Shown: positions 53,382-63,253, numbered from the stretch's first letter. The stretch is DNA of 64,000 nucleotides from Luteolibacter algae (GCF_042683045.1 NZ_JBHUIT010000027.1:42710-106709); one strand, 5' to 3'. A program made the numbers and translations. The notes: generated from the sequence alone by a model not told the origin.

Positions 53382-54704
53382 TCAAGGATTAGGGACTGCC
53401 TGATGAATGTAGAAGAGCTTTTTGTCCGTAGAGGAGGGCAGGATACGGATCGTCCCATCCGGCAGGTTTTGCAGGCGGGATGGAGGGACGGGGACCCAGT
53501 CATTGTTCAGGGTTGCGGATTGGAGAGGGGTAAGCGTTGCGTAGCGTGACGCAGAGGCATCCGGCAGGTAGCTGGCAGTGCCATCTGAGGAGAAGGTGAA
53601 TGCGGCGTTTGGCAGGGAAGGATCTGTGGCAAGTAGGAATTCCATAAGGTTCGGCAAGGCATCGCCATCCGGATTATCGTTGGGTCCACCTCTGGTGCCC
53701 GCCCAGTCCAGGTAGGGCTGATCGGGATTTTGAGCGAGAACATCCGAGAGGATTTCGCGGTTTTCCATCAGTGGGATAGGGGGCTGCGCAAATTGATTGA
53801 TTGCTTTCAGAATCTCATTCGCCAGAAGGGCTTGGCCGGCGGTGTTCGGGTGGAATCCATCATGGGTGAAGAGATGTAGAGGTGGGTTGGAATTTCCTTC
53901 GGGTAGCTTGAAGTAAGTGAATTCTGTGCCGTTGAGCTCGAAGGGTGATTGGTCGTGGATGCGGTCGGTCAATGAGTCGATTCTCGCGATGTAGGTATCC
54001 GGTAGAGCCGATGCCAGTCCGATCAAACTGGCGTTGACACTGGCAATACGCTGTCGGGCTATTATTGCGCGGGCCGGATCTTGGTAAGTGGCATTTCCGG
54101 TGATATCCGGGGTGGCACTAATATCGGGAAGAGTGGCAATGATGATCGGAAATCCCGCGGGAGCGTGATTGCGGATATACGAGTGGAGCTTGATGATACG
54201 GGGAGGAATATCCGCTAGGAAAGGTGGTGGCACAGGATCGGCATATATTCCGGTGTAGTTGGATTTCAGGTCATTTCCTCCCAGAAAGATCAACGCTGCA
54301 TCGACAATCTGGAGATCGCTGTCCAAGGCATTGCGAGTGAAGCGATGAAGCGAGAAGCTGCCGGGATCGTAAAGAACTTCCTCCCAGTCTCTCGTGGTGT
54401 ATCCCGGAATCCCATAATTGAACTCATAGCCGCCATTCCGCCGGTCCGGATAGCTGAGATAACGCGAATCATAGGCACCCATGCTGAACTCCGAGGGGCG
54501 TTCCGCATGAAGAATTTCCACCCAATTACGGGCACCCGGATAGGAAAATGGAATCTCGAAGGTGTATTCTTCCGTAAGCGAATCACCGATTGCCACCAGC
54601 TTGAAGGAAGTTGCCTGAAGTTTTGAACCCACGAAAAAACCAAGACTCACCGAAAAGATCAGAAGAGCGCGCGGAATAAACAAGAGCTTGGCGGGACGGA
54701 CCAT
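53382..54704 (-). CDS. Secreted SGNH/GDSL hydrolase
   Basis: This 440-residue protein has a signal helix, the catalytic block I VAIGDSLTEEY near residue 40, block III ALIFLGGNDLKSNY, and block V DGFHPNTAGQALLANEI. The rest of the SGNH set is present, so it should be an esterase or acylhydrolase, probably on polysaccharide acetyl groups. The last 100 residues form a separate beta domain with NPDGDALPNLMEFLLATDP, a calcium-binding-like (thrombospondin type 3) motif found on exported verrucomicrobial proteins. It is divergent from the ECF sigma gene. Confidence 0.85.
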   Translation of the reverse strand: MVRPAKLLFIPRALLIFSVSLGFFVGSKLQATSFKLVAIGDSLTEEYTFEIPFSYPGARNWVEILHAERPSEFSMGAYDSRYLSYPDRRNGGYEFNYGIPGYTTRDWEEVLYDPGSFSLHRFTRNALDSDLQIVDAALIFLGGNDLKSNYTGIYADPVPPPFLADIPPRIIKLHSYIRNHAPAGFPIIIATLPDISATPDITGNATYQDPARAIIARQRIASVNASLIGLASALPDTYIARIDSLTDRIHDQSPFELNGTEFTYFKLPEGNSNPPLHLFTHDGFHPNTAGQALLANEILKAINQFAQPPIPLMENREILSDVLAQNPDQPYLDWAGTRGGPNDNPDGDALPNLMEFLLATDPSLPNAAFTFSSDGTASYLPDASASRYATLTPLQSATLNNDWVPVPPSRLQNLPDGTIRILPSSTDKKLFYIHQAVPNP

Positions 54705-54822
54705 TCTAGAGGGTAGCCGCTTTTCAGGATTTTTGAAGCTACTTTTGGCGAGGGAAAGATTCCAGCTCGCGGAAAGTATATTGTTAACCTTTCGCAGGCT
54801 TTTGGAGTATGTAGGTAACTAA

Positions 54823-55359
54823 ATGATGGATAGTCATGACAAGGAGCAGCAATTCATCGGACACCTGACCGAGATCCAGGTGCCCTTGCGCTTGTATGTC
54901 AGTTCACTGATGCCGGGAGATTCTTCCGCGAAGGATGTCATCCAGAATGCGAACACGACCCTCTGGAGAAAGCGCAATGAATACGAGCCGGGAACCTTCT
55001 TCAAGGCTTGGGCTTTTAGCATAGCCCGCTACGAGGTGCTCAATTATCGCAAAAAGGTGGCTAGGGAATCCCGCCTGGTCTTCGGTGAAGATCTTGAAAA
55101 TGCTTTTGCCGAAGAGCTGAGCGAGCACTCGGATGATTTGGAGCAACGCCATGAGGCCCTGAAACATTGCCTGGAGAAACTCCGTCCCACACATCGGGAA
55201 TTGCTTTTACACCGCTATTCCAGCGATGGGACTCTCAAAGATTTTTCTGAAAAAACTGGGAATAGCATCGGAGGGCTCAAAGTGACGTTGCATCGGTTGC
55301 GCAACGCGCTTCAGGGCTGCATTGAGAAACAACTTAATCTGGGAGAGGCCAATTCATGA
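54823..55359 (+). CDS. ECF sigma factor (Rhodopirellula/Verrucomicrobium type)
   Basis: This 178-residue sigma factor has region 2 with AKDVIQNANTTLWRKRNEYEPGTFFKAWAFSIARYEVLNYRKK, and region 4 with LRPTHRELLLHRYSSDGTLKDFSEKTGNSIGGLKVTLHRLRNAL, the helix-turn-helix for the -35 box. It has no signal or membrane segment. The FecR/LamG gene overlaps it by 4 bases (ATGA) and should encode its membrane partner. Together with the PSD1 and DUF1501 genes downstream it forms an operon common in this phylum. Confidence 0.92.
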   Translation: MMDSHDKEQQFIGHLTEIQVPLRLYVSSLMPGDSSAKDVIQNANTTLWRKRNEYEPGTFFKAWAFSIARYEVLNYRKKVARESRLVFGEDLENAFAEELSEHSDDLEQRHEALKHCLEKLRPTHRELLLHRYSSDGTLKDFSEKTGNSIGGLKVTLHRLRNALQGCIEKQLNLGEANS

Positions 55360-56960
55360 GCAGTCAGGAACTGAAGCGGTTGATCGATGAATTAATCGAT
55401 GACGAGATTTCCGAAGCTGATTTCCTTCGACTGGAGGCGGAGCTAAGCGTCGATGCCGGGGCACGGGCAGTCTATTATGACCGATTGACACTGAACGCAT
55501 TGCTTCAGTCCGAAGCCAGTCAGGCGGAAGGAAAAACCGTGCCATTCCACCGGGGAGGCAAGCGTGGCTATATGGTGGCGGCTACTGCAGTCGCTGCCGT
55601 TTTCATACTGACTGCTGTAGGTTTATGGATCGGGGCAGGACCAATGAAAGGTGCGAACAAAGAGGATTTCATGGTATCTAGGAATCCGGAAGCACCCAAG
55701 GAATCGTGCGCCAGTGGATTTGCCGTCGTGAGCGGACAGGCAGGAGTCTCGTGGGAAAATGCCCCGTCTCTTCCAGATGGAGCATTGCTGCCGACCGGAC
55801 AGCTGAGGTTGGAATCTGGAATTGCCCAGCTGGAGTTATTTAGCGGAGTGACGCTCACAGTCGAAGGTCAGGCGGAATTTGAGCTGATATCATCTATGGA
55901 AATGATAGTGACCTCGGGCAAACTTCGTGCCCATGTTCCGGAAGCTGCCCAGGGTTTTCGCGTTCATACGCCGAACGGCGAGATCGTAGATCTTGGGACA
56001 GAGTTTGCCCTGGATATTTCCGCCGGGCGCTCGGAACTGCACGTGATTGCCGGCGAAGTCCAGTGGCATCCAATCGGGGCGGAAATGACCTCCCTCAAGA
56101 AGGGGCAAGGTCTCAGAATCGATTCCTTGGGCAAAGAGCTTAACAGAAAGCCGGAGGACTTTGTGGGGAATGAGGATGTCCGCGAGCTTCTTTCCAGCGC
56201 GAGAGACATCCGTCACCGGGACTGGAGGAGATTCCGCGAATCTCTTTATGCGGACCCACGGCTGGTGGCGTTTTATGATATGAAATCGGCGGATTCCACC
56301 GTCAGAAATCTCCAGAACAGCGCGGCGGATGGAATAGGGAATTCTGCCGCGATTGTGGCGGCGGTCAGCGCCTCGGATCGCTGGGGAAACCCCGGTGGAG
56401 CTCTGGACTTCAGCCCCGCGGGAAGCCGGATCCGCATGGCGGTGCCGGGCGATTTTGACGGCTTAACACTACTTGTCTGGGTGAAGATCAATAGCTTGGA
56501 CCGCTGGTATAATTCACTGTTTTTGACGGACGGGCATGATCGTCATGAGCCGCACTGGCAGATCCTGGATGACGGGCGCATGTTTTTTTCTGTAAAAAAA
56601 TATGGGGATGGAGCCCGGGGACCCGGCCCGGATAAGCACATCTGTCTTTCTCCACCTTTCTGGACACCCGCCATGAGTGGACAATGGCTGATGCTTGCCA
56701 CCACCTACAATTCCGATTCGGGAGCCGTCGTCCATTTTCTCAACGGAGAAATTCTAAGCCGCGAAATCATCCCAACGGACTATCGGGTGAAAAACGTTCG
56801 GATCGGGAACGCTTCTATCGGGAACTGGAGTGCACCGGTCATAAGTGATCCCGAATACGCGGTGAGAAACCTCAACGGGAGTATGAGCGAGTTCGCGCTG
56901 TTCCGCGAAGCTTTGACCTCAGATGACATTCAAAAAATCTACGATAATGGAAAACCCTAA
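55356..56960 (+). CDS. FecR-like anti-sigma protein with LamG-type domain
   Basis: This 534-residue protein begins with a cytosolic stretch of about 65 residues that would contact the sigma factor. A membrane helix follows at about 70-90 (YMVAATAVAAVFILTAVGLWIG). The FecR domain has the signature EIVDLGTEFALDISAGRSELHVIAGEV near 205-230, and the last 240 residues look like a concanavalin/LamG fold (VAFYDMKSADSTVRNLQN, GLTLLVWVKINSLD). The LamG part may sense a glycan. It overlaps the sigma gene by 4 bases and the PSD1 gene by 14. Confidence 0.85.
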   Translation: MSSQELKRLIDELIDDEISEADFLRLEAELSVDAGARAVYYDRLTLNALLQSEASQAEGKTVPFHRGGKRGYMVAATAVAAVFILTAVGLWIGAGPMKGANKEDFMVSRNPEAPKESCASGFAVVSGQAGVSWENAPSLPDGALLPTGQLRLESGIAQLELFSGVTLTVEGQAEFELISSMEMIVTSGKLRAHVPEAAQGFRVHTPNGEIVDLGTEFALDISAGRSELHVIAGEVQWHPIGAEMTSLKKGQGLRIDSLGKELNRKPEDFVGNEDVRELLSSARDIRHRDWRRFRESLYADPRLVAFYDMKSADSTVRNLQNSAADGIGNSAAIVAAVSASDRWGNPGGALDFSPAGSRIRMAVPGDFDGLTLLVWVKINSLDRWYNSLFLTDGHDRHEPHWQILDDGRMFFSVKKYGDGARGPGPDKHICLSPPFWTPAMSGQWLMLATTYNSDSGAVVHFLNGEILSREIIPTDYRVKNVRIGNASIGNWSAPVISDPEYAVRNLNGSMSEFALFREALTSDDIQKIYDNGKP

Positions 56961-59814
56961 CCGTTTGAAAATCCTTAAGAATGTTCTGCTGTTTTTTGGC
57001 GGCACTCTACTGCTGGCGAAAGGAGAAAATTTATCGCAACCGGATGCCGAGCGTCTTTTTTCACTGAAGGTCTACCCGATACTGCAGGAAAAATGCTTTG
57101 CATGCCATGGCGATGATCCTGAAAAAATAAAGGGTGAGCTGGATCTTCGCTCACTGGAGGGCATGTTGAAAGGTGGCGAGTATTCAGATAAGGTTCTCGT
57201 CCCGGGAAATGCTCTGGAGAGCGATTTATACATCGCTGTCACGTGGGAGGATCCCGATATGGAAATGCCTCCCAAGGAGAACGACAGACTTCTGCCGGAG
57301 CAAATCTCAATGTTGCGGGACTGGATCAATGCCGGCGCACCCTGGCCGGATGAGATGACCATGAAGTCCTACCGGGAGGAGGAGTGGAAAGTCCTGGAAA
57401 ACGAGGACGGTGTGATTGTGAAAACCAGCGGTGGTCAGTCGGATGCATGGACCTATCGCAGATACAAACCGGAGGACATCTGGGCCTTTCAACCAGTGGT
57501 CAAACCGGCGATACCAGATTCGAAAGAAAATCCTATCGATTATTTTGTGAATCGCAAACTCACTGACGAAGGGGTGGAACCGGCGGCAGAGGCGGATCCG
57601 TTGACTCTGATCCGGCGCGCGACCTATGATCTTGTAGGGCTGCCCCCAAGTCCCGGAGAAATCGAATCTTTCCGGAAAGCGTGGAGCAATGACAAGGAGG
57701 CCGCATGGGCCGGTCTGATTGACCGCTTGCTGGCTAGTCCCCAGTATGGAGAGCGCTGGGCGCAGCACTGGCTTGATGTCGCGCGTTATGCCGATACCGG
57801 TGGTTTATCGAATGATTATGAACGCTCCAATATGTGGCGTTACCGAGACTACGTGATCCGTAGTATTAATGCTGATAAACCCTATGATCAATTCATCGTC
57901 GAGCAAATCGCCGGAGATGAGATTGCAGATGCCGCATTGCTTGAAAGGATGGAGAATGATCATGAAAAATTTGATAAAGCCCGGCTGGAAGGGGCTTACA
58001 ACGATGCGGAAAAAGAACTGATCATAGCTACGGGATTTCTCCGTGTCGGGCCGTGGGATAGTGCGATGATTCCTGTGCCGGAGGCCAGGCAGCTTTATCT
58101 GGATGATGTAGTGAATACTGTGGGACAGACGTTTCTAGCGACGACGATGCGTTGTTTCAAATGTCACGATCACAAGTTCGATCCCTTGCCGACAAAGGAT
58201 TACTACCGCATGTATGCGGCCTTCAGTGGCACGCAGCTTGCAGAAAGAAACCTGCCTTTTTCGGATTGTGAAAATACGGACAATTTTGAGGAGGGAAACA
58301 AGCTGGTGCAGTCCATGCTTGGCTTTGCGAAAGCCGATCTCAAAAAGCTGGTGGAGAAGCGGGAAAACGCGGCCAGGAAGTGGTTTGCGGAACATGATCT
58401 GCCGTATCTCAATGAAGACGACCGCAAGGATCTTGCCGATGAGGTGAAGCCTCCGCGACATATCGGATTGACCATTGAAGAGCAGGGACGGCTGAAAGTT
58501 CGTGAACAGGATGTCTGGATCTGGAACCGCCGCCAGGAGCGCTACCTTCCAATGGTGCAGAGCGTATATAACGGCCCGGATGTGAAGCCGGATGCGAGGA
58601 AGCTGCGTATTCCCAAACAAGTCGATCAATCATGGCGCCCCAGGAATCATATCTACGGAGGGGGATCATATCTTGCACCGGGAGATGAAGTCGGCCCCGG
58701 CGTATTGAGCGCACTTGGCCTGCCGGTGGACGGGGCACCTGAAAACGATCCTTATATTTTACCGGATAATCTTTCCGGGCGACGCCTGGCTTTGGCAAAA
58801 TGGATCGCCGATAAACACAATCCTTTGACCACACGGTCCATTGTGAATCGTGTCTGGCAGCACCATTTCATAGATCCCATTGCGGGCAATCCAAACAACT
58901 TCGGGGTGAAGGGAAAGAAACCGACTCATCCGGAATTGCTCGATTGGCTGGCGGCGGACTTTGTCGAAAACGGATGGACGTTCAAACGCATGCACCGGCT
59001 GATGATGATGTCGAAGCTCTACCGCCAATCGACAAAACATCCGATGATGGAAAAGCTGCGTGAGAAAGACCCGGAAAACCGCCTCGCAGCATACCGCAAA
59101 CCCCGCCGTCTTTCCGCGGAGGAACTCCGGGATAGTTTCCTGAAAGTCACCGGTGAGCTAAATCCGAAGGCCGGTGGCCTGCCAATACGGCCGGAAATCT
59201 CAATGGAGGTCGCGCTACAACCCAGGATGCTGCAGTTCTCCCTCGCTCCCGCCTATCAACCGGATCCAACACCCCGGCAACGGAATCGCCGGACGATCTA
59301 CACCTACCGCGTGCGGGGTATGGCCGATCCTTTCCTGGAAGTTTTCAATCAGCCAAATCCAAATGACTCCTGCGAGGCACGCGATGCCGCACCAGTAACC
59401 CCTCAGGTCTTCACGATGCTGAACAGTGATGTCATTACCGATAGGACGGTTGCCTTTGCGCTTCGTTTGGAACGGGAAGCGCAAACGCCTGGAGAACGCA
59501 TCAATCTGGCATTTCGCCTCGCACTCGGGCGCGAACCGGCATCGATCGAAAAAGAACAGTTGCTGAGATATCTCTCTGATATGGAGCAATACCATCTGAA
59601 GAGTCAGCCGGAAACCCCTGTTTATCCGGTGAAAATTACTCGTTCTCTAGTAGAGGAGTTTTCCGGGGAGCCCTTTGAATATGAGGAAATCCTCCCGTCC
59701 TTCGAAAGTTATCAACCCGATGCCAAGGCTGCGGATGTCTCTCCATCCACTCGTGCTTTGGCGGATGTATGCCTGCTGCTTCTGAATTCCAGCGAATTCA
59801 TCCATCTTTATTGA
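56947..59814 (+). CDS. DUF1549/DUF1553 protein with cytochrome-like motif (PSD1)
   Basis: This 955-residue exported protein has ATG 56947 and a signal peptide ending near LAKGENLS. A cytochrome-like motif CFACHGD is near residue 40, and the second, CFKCHDHKFDP, about 390 residues on. DUF1549 follows the first (LIRRATYDLVGLPPSPGEIESF), and DUF1553 the second (RRLALAKWIADKHNPLTTRSIVNRVWQHHF, then DDSWSARDAAPVTPQ-type region). These proteins occur in Planctomycetes and Verrucomicrobia and are thought to take part in polysaccharide use; the activity is not established. It overlaps the FecR/LamG gene by 14 bases; the DUF1501 gene follows 10 bases downstream. Confidence 0.9.
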   Translation: MENPNRLKILKNVLLFFGGTLLLAKGENLSQPDAERLFSLKVYPILQEKCFACHGDDPEKIKGELDLRSLEGMLKGGEYSDKVLVPGNALESDLYIAVTWEDPDMEMPPKENDRLLPEQISMLRDWINAGAPWPDEMTMKSYREEEWKVLENEDGVIVKTSGGQSDAWTYRRYKPEDIWAFQPVVKPAIPDSKENPIDYFVNRKLTDEGVEPAAEADPLTLIRRATYDLVGLPPSPGEIESFRKAWSNDKEAAWAGLIDRLLASPQYGERWAQHWLDVARYADTGGLSNDYERSNMWRYRDYVIRSINADKPYDQFIVEQIAGDEIADAALLERMENDHEKFDKARLEGAYNDAEKELIIATGFLRVGPWDSAMIPVPEARQLYLDDVVNTVGQTFLATTMRCFKCHDHKFDPLPTKDYYRMYAAFSGTQLAERNLPFSDCENTDNFEEGNKLVQSMLGFAKADLKKLVEKRENAARKWFAEHDLPYLNEDDRKDLADEVKPPRHIGLTIEEQGRLKVREQDVWIWNRRQERYLPMVQSVYNGPDVKPDARKLRIPKQVDQSWRPRNHIYGGGSYLAPGDEVGPGVLSALGLPVDGAPENDPYILPDNLSGRRLALAKWIADKHNPLTTRSIVNRVWQHHFIDPIAGNPNNFGVKGKKPTHPELLDWLAADFVENGWTFKRMHRLMMMSKLYRQSTKHPMMEKLREKDPENRLAAYRKPRRLSAEELRDSFLKVTGELNPKAGGLPIRPEISMEVALQPRMLQFSLAPAYQPDPTPRQRNRRTIYTYRVRGMADPFLEVFNQPNPNDSCEARDAAPVTPQVFTMLNSDVITDRTVAFALRLEREAQTPGERINLAFRLALGREPASIEKEQLLRYLSDMEQYHLKSQPETPVYPVKITRSLVEEFSGEPFEYEEILPSFESYQPDAKAADVSPSTRALADVCLLLLNSSEFIHLY

Positions 59815-59824
59815 GCCGAATGTT

Positions 59825-61255
59825 ATGAAAAATCCTATCTGTTCCCGTCCCATCTCCAGCGCGACAAGCCGCCGTGAGTTTCTTTTTGGCCTTGGTGCTT
59901 CGCTCGGCTCTGTCGCCTTCAGCGATCTACTTGCCCGGGAGGCTTCGATCGCAAAGGCCGCTGCTCCGCTCGCTGTGAAGCCGCCGATGCATGCCGCTAA
60001 AGCAAAAGCCTGCATCATGCTCTTTATGGAAGGAGGACCTAGCCACATGGATACCTTTGATCCTAAGCCACAACTCGGCAGACTTCATAAAACCGAGTGC
60101 AAAAGCAAAAATACTGCTGGGGGAAATTCCTTTGAGTTCTATGTCGGCAGTCCTTTCAAAAGCCGGAAAGTCGGTGAAGCCGGCCTGGATATGTGTGACC
60201 AATGGGTGCACATGGCGGACCCGGAAGTGGCCGATGAATTATGCAATTATCGGGGATGCCAAGCGGAATCCGTGAACCACCCGGAAGCATTGTTCCATAT
60301 GAATACGGGCAGCCGCCTCGGTGGCGATCCGGGCCTGGGTTCCTGGGTGAACTATGGTTTGGGATCAATCAACCAGAACCTCCCGGGCTATGTGGTGATG
60401 ACGGAGATGGCGATGCCTCAGGGCGGCTCGGGAAATTGGACCAATGGATTTCTTCCGGCAAGCTATCAGGGCACCCGATTCCGTCCGGAAGGCACACCCA
60501 TTCTAGATCTTGCCTCACCGAATTTCAAAGACCGCGAGCATTTCCGCAGGACTCTGGACGAAATAAATTTTCTCAACGCACGACACGCGGAGTTCCATCC
60601 GGAACACGAGAGCCTCTCGGCAAGCATGGAAAATTATGAACTTGCCTACCGGATGCAGATGGAGGTCCCGGAGGTGACTGATATCTCAAAAGAGCCGGAG
60701 TATCTCCGGGAGGCTTACGGCCTGAACGATCCGGAAACCGCGGCTTTCGGTCGCCAGTGCCTGCTTGCCCGCCGCCTTGTTGAGCAAGGTGTTCGTTTCG
60801 TCCAGATCTTTTCCGGAGGCTGGGACAGCCACGACTATCTGGAGCGCGGACATAGCTCACGCATCCGCAGTGTGGACAAACCCATGGCCGCATTAATCAA
60901 AGATTTGAAGTCCCGCGGGCTCCTCGATGAGACACTTGTCGTCTGGACCGGTGAGTTCGGGCGCACCTCGTCCAACACAAAACGTGGTGGCGTGTATTCC
61001 CTGGGTAGGGACCATAATGCGAAAGCCATGACGATGCTGCTGGCGGGCGGGGGAGTGAAGAAGGGATCCATCGTTGGCGCGACCGATGAGCTGGGCGAGA
61101 ATGCCGTGGAATGTGTGCATCCAATCCGCGATCTTCATGTAACGATGCTGGATCTCATGGGACTGGATGACAACAAGCTCACCTATTTCCATGCTGGACG
61201 ATACAAGCAGCTCAGCCAGTTCGGCGGGCAATCCATCAAAGAACTGATAGGGTGA
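59825..61255 (+). CDS. DUF1501 family exported protein
   Basis: This 476-residue protein has a Tat leader with the twin-Arg motif (SRREFLFGLGASLGSVAF), and its core has IMLFMEGGPSHMDTFDPKP near residue 70, GGSGNWTNGFLPASYQGT, VRFVQIFSGGWDSHDYL and VVWTGEFGRTSSN. This is the usual partner of DUF1549/1553 proteins; the fold resembles alkaline phosphatase/sulfatase but activity is unknown. The two genes are 10 bases apart on the same strand. It is convergent with the GH67-like gene, 17 bases away. Confidence 0.92.
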   Translation: MKNPICSRPISSATSRREFLFGLGASLGSVAFSDLLAREASIAKAAAPLAVKPPMHAAKAKACIMLFMEGGPSHMDTFDPKPQLGRLHKTECKSKNTAGGNSFEFYVGSPFKSRKVGEAGLDMCDQWVHMADPEVADELCNYRGCQAESVNHPEALFHMNTGSRLGGDPGLGSWVNYGLGSINQNLPGYVVMTEMAMPQGGSGNWTNGFLPASYQGTRFRPEGTPILDLASPNFKDREHFRRTLDEINFLNARHAEFHPEHESLSASMENYELAYRMQMEVPEVTDISKEPEYLREAYGLNDPETAAFGRQCLLARRLVEQGVRFVQIFSGGWDSHDYLERGHSSRIRSVDKPMAALIKDLKSRGLLDETLVVWTGEFGRTSSNTKRGGVYSLGRDHNAKAMTMLLAGGGVKKGSIVGATDELGENAVECVHPIRDLHVTMLDLMGLDDNKLTYFHAGRYKQLSQFGGQSIKELIG

Positions 61256-61272
61256 AGGTCCGCAGGGTTTCT

Positions 61273-62997
61273 CTACTTGAAGAGCACATCGACACCCATT
61301 GCGGATTTCCGCAGAAACTTCGGCATGTCCTTTGGGTTTCTTGGTTTGAACAATTTGAACGCATAACCGAGCAGATTGAGCGTAAAAAGATGGTCGAAAA
61401 TGCGGTAACCCCGCTGTTTTCTGAGTAACAGGGTAGAGGCCCAGGCCAGCGTCCTACGCCGGATACGGAAGGGCTCGAAGGAAACTTTGATCCGGTAACG
61501 CTCACGTGTGCCTTCCGGATAGCGTGCCTTGTATTTTTTCTTCGCGCTTTTTATCCGGTCTGCAAGGACTTCATCATACGGCAGAAAATAATAGCGGCGT
61601 GCCAGCAATAGAATGGAAAAGAAATCACGCATGTGTTCGATATCGGCTACGGGCAGATCCGCTTCTTTCGCCAGTTGGATCATGTTCGGAAAATAGGTAG
61701 CGGCAGCTTCCCCTGATCTCAGGACATGCTCGGGATCTGGAACAAAATGTCTCAATACCTTCGATACGGCGTGATTGATAAAAAGACAGTCCCAATACAC
61801 ATTCAAAAGCGGCGGAATCCTCACACGCCTGAAGAATAGCTTCTGCCTCGCGAAGTCCTCGATGTATAGTAGCTCGTTGATCAACGTGTCCGCATAGCGT
61901 AATAACTCCAGGGTCGCAGGAGCCCGCTCCAGCCCCACAACCTCCTCGATCGACTTTTCAACACTAAGGCCGTATTTGAAAATGTAGATGGCCGTAGCCA
62001 CATTGAAGCGTATCCAAATATCCGGATTTTTGTTACCCTCCAGAAACGCCAGCCTGCGAAAGCGATGCCAACCACCTGTCTGGCACCACATCGACATCCC
62101 CACCACATTTTCGGCTTCCTGGAGTTCCCTGGCAAAGTTCTCGCAATCGCGACCGATGAAGGAAGGGTATTCTCCCGCTCCTTCATACTCCCTGCGGCCC
62201 TGAAGCTCGATGATCTTCGCCTGTTTGACTCTGAAAAAGGCTTTATTGAGAGGAATGTGGCGGAAAAAATCGCTCTCACCATGTTTCATGGACACGATAA
62301 AATTCGGAGAGTCCAGTTTGTTGAGTGTTTCTGCAAGGGTGCCACGGTGCCAGATGAGATCTCCGATATTGTGCGCCCCAACCGTCCAGGTCCGCAGAAT
62401 CAGTTTTTTCCCCCGCGAATCAAAATGGGGGAGTAATTTTTGTAACAAATGATTGGTCTCCCTCGGGTTGCGGAGATGTAGATGGGTGCGGATGGTATCC
62501 TTGACATCATTTCCGTCGCTTTCGCCTATCCTGAGAATCAAACCCGAAAGCTGCGGAAAATCGTCCAGCACCTGGGTGACCAGCTCCAGATAGTAGCGCT
62601 CCATTTCCGCAGGTTTGTCGCCCAGCGCATTTTCCACTGCCGGAGTCATCGGCATAATATCACTGGTCAGGAATACTTTCAGGTCGAATTCTTCGGAGAG
62701 GATATCGAAAATTTGTCGGAACTGCTCCCTATAGAACTTGATGTCTGCAGTGACGGTTGCTTCGTGAAGCGGATGATGGGCCAGATGGGCGAGATCGTCC
62801 AAAGTGACAGCATTGTAACCCAGAGTTGTCACTTCCCTGGCAAAGTGCCGGAGGTCGGAGCGAATTTTTTCCCATTGTGTATCAGCTTCCGGGCCACTGG
62901 TTTGCAGATGGGTGAACGGGATTTTCGACCAGTTTATGCGGCCTTTATCATAGTCCCGGAAAAACGGGCCGATTGCATCGATAAGAAAAAGTTCCAT
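61273..62997 (-). CDS. GH67-like (beta/alpha)8 protein
   Basis: This 574-residue protein has no signal peptide. The middle part (SPNFIVSMKHGESDFFRHIPLNKAF, then IIELQGRREYEGAGEYPSFIG and VVGMSMWCQTGGWHRF) recalls GH67 alpha-glucuronidases, which have an ELQ-x-EY-type motif. The N-terminal LGYNAVTLDDLAHLAHHPL and IFDILSEEFDLKVFLTSD are TIM-barrel-like. The C-terminal 200 residues are helical and basic with no family I know. Catalytic Glu/Asp cannot be named with confidence. A copy of the ATGTGAC palindrome lies upstream (63049-63068). It is convergent with the DUF1501 gene. Confidence 0.5.
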   Translation of the reverse strand: MELFLIDAIGPFFRDYDKGRINWSKIPFTHLQTSGPEADTQWEKIRSDLRHFAREVTTLGYNAVTLDDLAHLAHHPLHEATVTADIKFYREQFRQIFDILSEEFDLKVFLTSDIMPMTPAVENALGDKPAEMERYYLELVTQVLDDFPQLSGLILRIGESDGNDVKDTIRTHLHLRNPRETNHLLQKLLPHFDSRGKKLILRTWTVGAHNIGDLIWHRGTLAETLNKLDSPNFIVSMKHGESDFFRHIPLNKAFFRVKQAKIIELQGRREYEGAGEYPSFIGRDCENFARELQEAENVVGMSMWCQTGGWHRFRRLAFLEGNKNPDIWIRFNVATAIYIFKYGLSVEKSIEEVVGLERAPATLELLRYADTLINELLYIEDFARQKLFFRRVRIPPLLNVYWDCLFINHAVSKVLRHFVPDPEHVLRSGEAAATYFPNMIQLAKEADLPVADIEHMRDFFSILLLARRYYFLPYDEVLADRIKSAKKKYKARYPEGTRERYRIKVSFEPFRIRRRTLAWASTLLLRKQRGYRIFDHLFTLNLLGYAFKLFKPRNPKDMPKFLRKSAMGVDVLFK

Positions 62998-63048
62998 GTC
63001 TCTAACAATCGATCAAAGGGGCGATTGTGACATTCATCCAGCGGTAGG

Positions 63049-63068
63049 ATGTGACGTGCTCGTCACAT
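63049..63068. promoter_or_regulatory. Perfect inverted repeat ATGTGAC-N6-GTCACAT (second copy)
   Basis: The arms match the repeat at 7325-7344 exactly, with spacer GTGCTC. The centre is 61 bases before the start of the GH67-like gene. A further TGTGAC half-site at 63026-63031, 30 bases nearer the gene, is about three helical turns away. This suits a dimeric regulator with a secondary contact. Confidence 0.5.
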
Positions 63069-63177
63069 TTCATGGCCTCTCAACGGGGAGGCAGAAAAAA
63101 ATTCGCATTATAGCTATTTTTAGATTGTCAAAACTCTCGCTTCGCTTCTTACTGCCGCCCCGCCCGAGAGGGTGTGA

Positions 63178-63253
63178 GGCCCGATAGCTCAGTTGGTAGA
63201 GCAGCGGATTGAAAATCCGCGTGTCCCTGGTTCGAATCCGGGTCGGGCCACCA
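63178..63253 (+). tRNA. tRNA-Phe (anticodon GAA)
   Basis: Acceptor GGCCCGA/TCGGGCC, D-arm GCTC-loop-GAGC, anticodon stem GCGGA/TCCGC with loop TTGAAAA (GAA at 34-36), and T-arm CCTGG-TTCGAAT-CCGGG. A discriminator A and CCA are encoded, unlike the tRNA-Gln in this window. Its 3' end borders the accessory segment at the right edge. Confidence 0.95.
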
